From Phycisphaerales bacterium (lineage in GTDB: Bacteria > Planctomycetota > Phycisphaerae > Phycisphaerales > SM1A02), in NCBI GenBank assembly GCA_007125255.1, contig SLDM01000007.1:1-5494 (forward strand): a stretch of DNA of 5,494 bases. The letters are read 5' to 3'. The first letter of the stretch is position 1, and each line of letters begins with the position of its first letter. The position numbers were made by a program, and so were the translations under genes. Positions 1 through 4,895 of the stretch are shown here, piece by piece. The notes under the pieces were generated by a model. That model was not told where the DNA came from. It worked only from the letters and a program-made list of their open reading frames with translations, and ran no database searches.

Positions 1-1
1 G

Positions 2-1117
2 ATCACGGATAACCGGCGCATCGGACAGTCGATGCCGAGCATTCAGTCGGTGCTGGACCGCAAGGGCAAGCTGATTCTGATGAGTCACCTCGGCCGGCCG
101 GAAGGCACCGGCTACGAGCCGGACTACTCGCTGAAGCCCGCAGTGAACCGGTTGCGCGAACTCCTGCCGGAGGTCAAGATCACCTTCGTGGAGAAGGACT
201 GCGTGGGTGACGAGGCGAAGAAGGCCGTGGAGAGCATGCAGGATGGCGAGATCGTCATACTCGACAATCTCCGCTTTCACGAGGAAGAGCGCAAGGGCGA
301 TGCGAAGTTTGCCGCCAGACTCGCCTCCTACGGCGATATCTACTGTAACGAGGCGTTCGGCACATCCCACCGGGAAGATGCGTCGATGTTCGCCGTTCCC
401 AAGGCGATGGAAGGCAAGCCGCGCGTCGCCGGCCTGCTGCTGCGAAAGGAGCTGCGCTACCTGAGCGAAACGATCAGCAACGCGGAGCGGCCCTTCGTGG
501 CGGTGCTGGGCGGGGTCAAGGTCTCCGACAAGCTCGGCGCGATCCGCGCCCTGCTCGACCGGGTCGATTCGATTCTGGTGGGCGGCGCGATGGCGTACAC
601 CTTCATCAAGGCGCTCGGTCACGAGGTCGGATCGAGTCTCGTTCAGCTCGGCATGCTGAAGCAGGCCGAGCAGATCATCGAGGAGGCCGCGGAACGGGAT
701 ACCAGGCTCTTCCTGCCGGTCGATCACGTCTGCGGCAAGCAGATCTCGAAGCAGACGCCCGTCAAGGTCTTCAAGGAGTCGATCGAACCGGGGTGGATGG
801 GGCTGGATATCGGACCGGAGACGGTCAATCAGTTCACCGAGCAGATTCGCCTGGCCCGGACGATCGTCTGGAACGGTCCCCTGGGGGTCTTCGAGACCGA
901 GCCGTTCGAGGTCGGCACCCACCGCATCGCCGAGGCGATCGTCACCGCCACCGAGCGCGGGGCGATCAGCGTGGTGGGGGGCGGGGACAGCGCCGCGGCG
1001 GTCGATCACTTCCGGATGGTGGACCGGTTCAGCCACGTCTCGACGGGCGGGGGCGCGAGTCTCCAGATGCTGGAGGGCACCCGCTTCGCGACCGTGGACC
1101 TGCTGGATCGAGCGTAA
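2..1117 (+). CDS. pgk: Phosphoglycerate kinase, 5'-truncated by the window edge
   Basis: This cytoplasmic enzyme transfers a phosphate between 1,3-bisphosphoglycerate and ADP, giving 3-phosphoglycerate and ATP, in glycolysis, gluconeogenesis and the Calvin cycle. The reading frame is open from base 2; the first visible residues (ITDNRRIGQS) match the family's ITDD-R segment, so about 35 N-terminal residues lie upstream and the ATG at 32 is internal. The 371 visible residues carry family landmarks in order: SHLGRP (substrate loop), LDNLRFHEEE with its conserved Arg, NEAFGTSHR, LGGVKVSDKLGAI, GGAMAYTF, GLDIGP, VWNGPLGVFE, the glycine-rich VVGGGDSAAAV, and the C-terminal HVSTGGGASLQMLEG. Two positions differ from the usual consensus: Glu replaces Asp in N(D)AFG, and HRED replaces HRAH; the substrate-binding Arg is kept. 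No convincing intrinsic terminator follows the stop. Identity is very secure from motif density. Confidence 0.97.
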   Translation: MTDNRRIGQSMPSIQSVLDRKGKLILMSHLGRPEGTGYEPDYSLKPAVNRLRELLPEVKITFVEKDCVGDEAKKAVESMQDGEIVILDNLRFHEEERKGDAKFAARLASYGDIYCNEAFGTSHREDASMFAVPKAMEGKPRVAGLLLRKELRYLSETISNAERPFVAVLGGVKVSDKLGAIRALLDRVDSILVGGAMAYTFIKALGHEVGSSLVQLGMLKQAEQIIEEAAERDTRLFLPVDHVCGKQISKQTPVKVFKESIEPGWMGLDIGPETVNQFTEQIRLARTIVWNGPLGVFETEPFEVGTHRIAEAIVTATERGAISVVGGGDSAAAVDHFRMVDRFSHVSTGGGASLQMLEGTRFATVDLLDRA

Positions 1118-1310
1118 CGCGGCCGGTTTGGTTTCGGTTTGGAGAAAAAATCACTGGCCCGAATGAATCCCGTGGCGTATCGTATCGGTAAGCACAGTTC
1201 ATGAGCGGACAGTTTAAGAGCGGGTCGATCCGCTCAGCTGATCCTCTCATTGGGGTCATTTCTGAACGATTGCCGACCGACAGCGAGCGACATTGAGAAA
1301 GGGAGCCGGA
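1118..1310 (+). other. Intergenic region between pgk and the thioredoxin gene
   Basis: This 193-base gap holds no credible gene. It begins with three GGTTT units (1125-1140) followed by an A6 run (1145-1150). Two GAGCGG copies (1203-1208 and 1218-1223) can each pair with CCGCTC (1230-1235); the nearer copy gives a 6-bp stem with a 6-base loop. No T-run follows, so this is not a standard terminator. TATCGT at 1178-1183 resembles a -10 box, but no good -35 box lies at the right distance. A promoter for the downstream gene is likely somewhere here, but I cannot place it. Confidence 0.4.
1296..1305 (+). promoter_or_regulatory. Ribosome binding site that fixes the thioredoxin gene start
   Basis: AGAAAGGGAG is a purine-rich Shine-Dalgarno sequence whose GGGAG ends 5 bases before the ATG at 1311. 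It favours that ATG over an in-frame TTG at 1293, which lies upstream of it, and over further in-frame ATGs at 1317, 1323 and 1335, which lie progressively farther away. Confidence 0.7.
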
Positions 1311-2345
1311 ATGAATATGCGGATGCGGTTGCGGATGCTGGTATGCCTGTGCGTGCTGATGGGATGGGCCGCGCAAGTCCATGGCCAGAGGACAACCCTC
1401 GAAGTCGGGAAAGAAGCACCCTCGCTTCACATCGAAGAGTGGGTGAATGGCGAGGCCCTCTCCATCGAGCCGGGGAAGGTCTACATCGTCGAGTTCTGGG
1501 CGACGTGGTGCGCGCCGTGCCGTGCGGCCATCCCGCACCTGAGCAGTCTGCAGGATCGCTATCACGCCGACGGCCTTCGAATCGTGGGGATCAGCTCCGA
1601 GGAAAAGGAAACGGTTGAGAACTTCTACAACCGGAACCGTGATCTCTTCTCCTACACCGTGGCGGTCGATCAGCGCAACCAGTCCCAGCGCGCGTGGATG
1701 CAGGCCGCCAGGGTCGAGGGAATTCCAGCTTCGTTCATCATCGATCGGAAGGGGCGCATCCAGTTCATCGGCAATCCGCACTCGCCGCAGTTTGACAACA
1801 TCGTTCGCGCCGTGCTGGACGATCGGTTTGACGCCAAGCTGATGGTCGAGTCAATGGATGTTGTTCGGGCGATCGAAAATGCCCGCCGCGTACGCAACTG
1901 GCGGATGAGCATGTCGCTCATGGACCAGCTCATCGAGGTGGATCCCCACAAGCAGGCGTTCCTGACGCTGGACAAGTTCCACATGAAGCTTGTGGACATG
2001 GATGACAAGGAAAACGCCTACGAGTACGCTCGGTCCTTGCAGCAGGAGTACGCCGACGATGCCACGCTTCTGTTGTACCTCTCGCAGATGATCACGCTTG
2101 ATCCGTCGATCGATGATGACAAGCGCGATCTGGATCTCGCCCTTGAGCTGGCGCAGCGGGCCGATCAGATCGCCCCGCCGCGGCTGGAAGTTTCGGCGAT
2201 GTCACACCTGGCCCGGGTGCACTTCAAGCGAGGCGATACGCGCCAGGCGATCTCGCTGCAGCGTCGGGCGTGGATGACCGCGCGGCCGGAGTACAAGGCC
2301 CCGCTCCAGCGGACCCTCCAGCGCTATCGGGATTACAACGACTGA
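1311..2345 (+). CDS. Secreted TlpA/ResA-like thioredoxin with helical C-terminal extension
   Basis: The 344-residue product looks like an exported thiol-disulfide oxidoreductase. Residues 1-25 form a signal peptide: an Arg-rich start, a hydrophobic stretch MLVCLCVLMGWAA, and possible cleavage after A20 or G25. Residues about 30-165 form a thioredoxin fold of the TlpA/ResA/AhpC-TSA type, with VGKEAPSL, then EFWATWCAPCR with active-site Cys67 and Cys70, IVGISSEE, the cis-proline loop GIPASFIID (Pro139), and KGRIQFIG. Residues about 165-344 are helical and Leu/Ala/Arg-rich, with alternating helices like tetratricopeptide repeats, though no repeat is clear enough to count. Typical TlpA-like proteins are about 150-200 residues, so the tail is an extra module, perhaps for binding a partner. 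The start follows the binding site at 1296-1305. An intrinsic terminator 46 bases past the stop separates it from rpe. The fold is certain; the redox partner is unknown. Confidence 0.9.
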   Translation: MNMRMRLRMLVCLCVLMGWAAQVHGQRTTLEVGKEAPSLHIEEWVNGEALSIEPGKVYIVEFWATWCAPCRAAIPHLSSLQDRYHADGLRIVGISSEEKETVENFYNRNRDLFSYTVAVDQRNQSQRAWMQAARVEGIPASFIIDRKGRIQFIGNPHSPQFDNIVRAVLDDRFDAKLMVESMDVVRAIENARRVRNWRMSMSLMDQLIEVDPHKQAFLTLDKFHMKLVDMDDKENAYEYARSLQQEYADDATLLLYLSQMITLDPSIDDDKRDLDLALELAQRADQIAPPRLEVSAMSHLARVHFKRGDTRQAISLQRRAWMTARPEYKAPLQRTLQRYRDYND

Positions 2346-2391
2346 GCCGGGGCTCCGCCAGAGTCCGACCGGAATGCGACCAGAGTTACTC

Positions 2392-2421
2392 ACGCGACAT
2401 CCCCAGGGATGTCGCGTTTTT
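2392..2421 (+). terminator. Rho-independent terminator after the thioredoxin gene
   Basis: A perfect 11-bp stem (2392-2402 with 2407-2417) closes on a 4-base loop CCAG. The 3' arm runs directly into five T residues (2417-2421). A strong GC-rich stem followed by a U-tract is the classic intrinsic terminator. It lies 46 bases after the thioredoxin stop and 115 bases before rpe, and works in the + direction only, since no A-run precedes the stem. Confidence 0.88.
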
Positions 2422-2511
2422 CGTGGCCCGATCCACAAGGCCGCTGCACATGGCCGGAACCACCCCGTAACAACGCGGCCGGATCCGTACGACCGGGATC
2501 CACGTCGTCTC

Positions 2512-2536
2512 GGAAGCGGCTATCCTATCCGCTTCC
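2512..2536 (+). promoter_or_regulatory. Perfect inverted repeat abutting the rpe start codon
   Basis: GGAAGCGG (2512-2519) and CCGCTTCC (2529-2536) are exact reverse complements separated by 9 bases that contain a tandem TATCC TATCC. The 3' arm ends on the base before the rpe ATG. In RNA it would form an 8-bp hairpin that buries the only purine-rich, Shine-Dalgarno-like bases nearby; in DNA it could be a protein-binding site. The role is inferred; the symmetry is directly visible. Confidence 0.5.
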
Positions 2537-3253
2537 ATGACCGATCCGAGAAGCCGAATCCTCTCACCTCCCGACCGACCACTCATCGCTCCGTCGATCC
2601 TTGCCGCGGATTTCGCCCGGTTAGGTGAACAGGCGGCGGCGGTCCTCGATGCCGGGGCCGACCTCTTGCACCTGGACGTGATGGATGGTCACTTCGTGCC
2701 GAACCTGACGATGGGGCCGGACCTCTGTCGCGGCCTGCGGGAGTACCTGCCGGATGCGTGCCTGGATGTGCACCTGATGGTGACCGATCCCGCGCAGTTC
2801 GTCGTCCCCTTCGCCAGGGCCGGGGCGAACCATCTGACCTTCCATATCGAGGCGGTGCCGGAGCCCACCGCCCTGGCCCGGGAGGTTCGCGATCAGGGCA
2901 TGACCGCCGGCCTGGCGATCAACCCCGCGACGGATCTCGGGGCGATCGAGCCCTTCCTGGAGGCGTTTGATCTCATTCTCGTGATGAGCGTCCATCCGGG
3001 GTTTGCCGGCCAGGCGTTCATTGCCGATGTTCTGGAGAAGACGCGGTTGATTCGTCCCCGCCTGCACGCCGGGCAGCGCCTCCAGATGGACGGCGGCGTG
3101 AATCGGGAGACGGCGGGGGCGTGTCTGGAAGCCGGCGCGGATGTGCTCGTGGCGGCATCGGCGATCTTCCGAACCCCGGCCTACGATCAGGCGATCGGTG
3201 AATTGCGGAACGGACCATCCCTGAAGAAGGCCATGGAAAGGAAGGCCACCTGA
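2537..3253 (+). CDS. rpe: Ribulose-phosphate 3-epimerase
   Basis: This cytoplasmic enzyme interconverts ribulose 5-phosphate and xylulose 5-phosphate in the pentose phosphate pathway and Calvin cycle. The 238-residue product is a full-length TIM barrel. It shows IAPSILAADFARLG (residues 17-30), LLHLDVMDGHFVPN with metal ligands His45 and Asp47, DVHLMV with His79, INPAT (128-132), MSVHPGFAGQAF (150-161) and the phosphate-side QMDGGVN with Asp185. His45, Asp47, His79 and Asp185 correspond to the known metal-binding and acid/base set of the family. GFAGQ replaces the common GFGGQ. The start is ATG 2537: no ATG, GTG or TTG lies between it and the conserved IAPSI, so the protein has about 14 extra N-terminal residues. 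No evident Shine-Dalgarno precedes it, and an inverted repeat touches the start codon. It ends 2 bases before the next gene, suggesting cotranscription. Confidence 0.97.
   Translation: MTDPRSRILSPPDRPLIAPSILAADFARLGEQAAAVLDAGADLLHLDVMDGHFVPNLTMGPDLCRGLREYLPDACLDVHLMVTDPAQFVVPFARAGANHLTFHIEAVPEPTALAREVRDQGMTAGLAINPATDLGAIEPFLEAFDLILVMSVHPGFAGQAFIADVLEKTRLIRPRLHAGQRLQMDGGVNRETAGACLEAGADVLVAASAIFRTPAYDQAIGELRNGPSLKKAMERKAT
3235..3245 (+). promoter_or_regulatory. Ribosome binding site of the phosphatase-like gene, inside rpe
   Basis: GGAAAGGAAGG within the last codons of rpe is a purine-rich Shine-Dalgarno sequence ending 10 bases before the ATG at 3256. The spacing is slightly long but supports that start and coupled translation with rpe. 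Confidence 0.55.
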
Positions 3254-3255
3254 AG

Positions 3256-3885
3256 ATGGCAGCGAAGCGACGAACGATGGTTCTGTGCCTGATTCGCTGC
3301 GGCGAAACCCGCTGGGCACAGGAGCGGCGCATCTCGGGCCGGACCGACCTGCCGCTGAGCAATCGCGGGCGGGCCTTTCTCGGTGAGCAGAGCCGCGCGC
3401 TCGCGGCCCACCATATCGCCACGGTCTATCACCCCGCCGATGAAGCGGCCGCGGAGACCGCCGCGATCTGCGCCGCGACCCTCAAGGCGCGGACGAAAGT
3501 CGTCGGCGACCTCGCCGATCCGGATCTCGGGTTGCTGGAAGGGATCACCGAGCAGGAGTTCGCGGATCGGTACGGCAAACGTTATCGGACATGGATCGAC
3601 GACCCGTTGAACTTCTCGCCCCCGGAGGGCGAGGACATGATCGAGACCCGCGGCCGGATCTTTCGCGCGGTCGCCCGGCTCCTCAAGAGAACCCGCAGCG
3701 ATGAAGTCGGGATCGTGCTCCACCCCATCGGCCTCGGCCTGCTCCGGTGCTGGCTTGCAAACCGGCCGGCGTCGTCGTTGTGGCAGATGCTCGACGATCG
3801 ACCCCCGCTGGAGCGCTACGCGATGGACACCGACATGATCGGGAAACTTCAGGAGGCGGTTGAGGTCGAGCATGCCTCCGGGTGA
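3256..3885 (+). CDS. Histidine-phosphatase (phosphoglycerate mutase-like) fold protein with altered active site
   Basis: The 209-residue product belongs to the histidine phosphatase superfamily by its order of landmarks: LIRCGETRW (residues 12-20), the segment GRTDLPLSNRGR (28-39), LGLLEGITEQEF (91-102), PEGEDMIETRGRI (123-135) and VLHPIG (154-159). Family members normally use a His in R-H-G as the phosphorylated nucleophile; here it is Cys15, encoded TGC, which is two base changes from a His codon. The second conserved Arg, in the S-P-L-x-R-A-x-x-T-A motif, is also gone: residues 59-69 read HPADEAAAETA. The acidic Glu95 and the second His (His156) remain. The frame is intact, so this looks like a maintained pseudoenzyme or one with changed chemistry, not a decayed gene. 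It starts 2 bases after rpe with its own binding site; an alternative start is ATG 3277. Substrate and function are unknown; a link to rpe is suggested only by position. Confidence 0.85.
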   Translation: MAAKRRTMVLCLIRCGETRWAQERRISGRTDLPLSNRGRAFLGEQSRALAAHHIATVYHPADEAAAETAAICAATLKARTKVVGDLADPDLGLLEGITEQEFADRYGKRYRTWIDDPLNFSPPEGEDMIETRGRIFRAVARLLKRTRSDEVGIVLHPIGLGLLRCWLANRPASSLWQMLDDRPPLERYAMDTDMIGKLQEAVEVEHASG

Positions 3886-4043
3886 GGCAGCCGATCAGGA
3901 GAGCCGGGGTGGTGGTGGTGGTGTGTGTGTGGTGGTGATGGTGGGGGGCGTGACCGTGCCCGGGCGTGTCGGCACTGGACGCGCGAGCGAAAATCCACCA
4001 GCATATGTTCGCGATCGGGGAGAGTTGAACACGGAACCGACTG
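3886..4043 (+). other. Intergenic region before accD
   Basis: This 158-base gap contains the G/T-rich tract at 3906-3948 and no gene. A weak 5-bp hairpin, GCCTC with GAGGC (3874-3888), spans the preceding stop codon but has no U-tract, so transcription probably continues from the phosphatase-like gene. TATGTT at 4004-4009 could be a -10 box for accD, with no good -35 partner. GGGGAGAG at 4017-4024 resembles a Shine-Dalgarno sequence but sits 19 bases before the accD ATG, too far for normal use. Confidence 0.4.
3906..3948 (+). repeat. Low-complexity G/T tract with G-quadruplex potential
   Basis: All 43 bases are G or T except one A at 3938. The tract contains GGT repeats (about 3908-3921), a TG dinucleotide run (about 3919-3931), further GGT units, and a G6 run at 3943-3948. 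With more than four G-runs of two or more separated by 1-3 bases, it could fold into a two-layer G-quadruplex on the + strand or its RNA. Short repeats of this kind are also prone to replication slippage. It lies in the leader of accD; any regulatory effect is inference. Confidence 0.7.
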
Positions 4044-4895
4044 ATGACCAACGTACCGACACGAAGCTGGGCTGATACACCGGAACTGGTCGGCCGCCCG
4101 AAGAAGGCGATCCCGGAAGGACTCTGGATTCGCTGTCCGGAGTGCGCGTCGATCCTCTTTCGGCGGTCGGTGGAGAACAACCTCTGGGTCTGCCCCGACT
4201 GTCAGTACCACTTCCGGATCAACGCCGTCCAGCGCGTCAGGCAGCTGTGCGACCCGGGAAGCTTCGAGCCGTTCAATGAAGACATGAAGCCCGCGGACCC
4301 GCTCAAGTTCGTGGATCTCAAACCCTATAAGGATCGGATCAGGGCCGCCCAGAAATCGACCGGCCAGAATGACGGTGTCCATACGGGGACCGGCTTCATC
4401 AAGGGACGGAAAGCCGTTCTGGCGGTCATGGACTTCTTCTTCCTCGGCGGGTCGATGGGCTCGGTCATCGGCGAGAAGATCACGCAGGCGGTGGAGGTCG
4501 CGGCCGAGGGCGACCTGCCGCTGGTCATCGTGAGCGCGTCGGGCGGGGCGCGGATGATGGAGTCCGGCTTCTCGCTGATGCAGATGGCGAAGACCTCGGC
4601 CGCACTCGCCCGATTCGACGACATGGGCGGTCTCTACATCAGCGTGCTGACCGACCCGACCACCGGCGGCGTCACCGCAAGCTTTGCGATGCTCGGCGAT
4701 GTCATCCTGGCCGAACCGAAAGCGCTCATCGGGTTCGCGGGCCCGCGCGTCATCCAGCAGACGATCCGGCAGGAGCTGCCGGAAGGATTCCAGCGATCGG
4801 AGTTCCTCCGCGACTGCGGCTTTGTCGATCGCGTCGTTCCCCGCGGCGAACTGCGCAGCGAAATCAGCAGTATCATCGACTATGCCGGCAAGTAA
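4044..4895 (+). CDS. accD: Acetyl-CoA carboxylase carboxyltransferase subunit beta
   Basis: With the alpha subunit (AccA, not in this window) this cytoplasmic protein moves the carboxyl group from carboxybiotin to acetyl-CoA, making malonyl-CoA for fatty acid synthesis. The 283-residue product, close to the usual 280-305, begins with a four-cysteine zinc ribbon: CPEC (Cys31, Cys34) and CPDC (Cys50, Cys53). The crotonase-like carboxyltransferase domain follows, with the hallmark SASGGARMMESGFSLMQMAK, then LTDPTTGGVTASFAMLGD, EPKALIGFAGPRVIQQT and LPEGFQRSEFL. The start is ATG 4044, since an in-frame TGA lies six codons upstream at 4026. The Shine-Dalgarno is poor: the best candidate is 19 bases away, and only a weak CGGAA lies closer. 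The last 14 bases overlap lnt. It is probably cotranscribed with rpe and the phosphatase-like gene, though the 158-base leader leaves room for its own promoter. Confidence 0.97.
   Translation: MTNVPTRSWADTPELVGRPKKAIPEGLWIRCPECASILFRRSVENNLWVCPDCQYHFRINAVQRVRQLCDPGSFEPFNEDMKPADPLKFVDLKPYKDRIRAAQKSTGQNDGVHTGTGFIKGRKAVLAVMDFFFLGGSMGSVIGEKITQAVEVAAEGDLPLVIVSASGGARMMESGFSLMQMAKTSAALARFDDMGGLYISVLTDPTTGGVTASFAMLGDVILAEPKALIGFAGPRVIQQTIRQELPEGFQRSEFLRDCGFVDRVVPRGELRSEISSIIDYAGK

Larger units (their letters stand above)
2346..2536 (+). other. Intergenic region between the thioredoxin gene and rpe
   Basis: This 191-base gap contains the terminator at 2392-2421 and the inverted repeat at 2512-2536. 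No convincing gene is seen. TATCCT at 2521-2526 could be a -10 box, which would put the transcript start about four bases before the rpe ATG, but no matching -35 box is visible. The promoter of rpe must lie between the terminator and 2536 if transcription does not read through. Confidence 0.5.

Noticed and set aside
1145..1174. A minus-strand terminator using the A6 run at 1145-1150 as a U-tract
   Set aside because: The nearby CAC...GTG stem is short and mismatched, and no minus-strand gene is present to need it.
1155..1175. A sigma-54-type promoter around TGGCCC before the thioredoxin gene
   Set aside because: The GG element has no GC element at the required distance.
1293..1310. TTG 1293 as the start of the thioredoxin gene
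   Set aside because: The Shine-Dalgarno at 1296-1305 lies downstream of this TTG and is well spaced for ATG 1311, which also gives a cleaner signal peptide.
1029..1781. A 250-codon minus-strand open frame across the end of pgk and the start of the thioredoxin gene
   Set aside because: It overlaps two well-supported genes and the gap between them, and its Arg/Pro-rich translation looks like a compositional by-product.
2621..3319. A 232-codon minus-strand open frame opposite rpe
   Set aside because: It is a mirror of the rpe reading frame with no domain signal of its own.
3874..3888. A terminator between the phosphatase-like gene and accD
   Set aside because: The stem is only 5 bp, overlaps the stop codon and has no T-run.
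3860..4075. A 71-codon + strand open frame through the G/T tract into accD
   Set aside because: Its translation is low-complexity Gly/Val from the tract, then reads accD out of frame, and no binding site fits its start.
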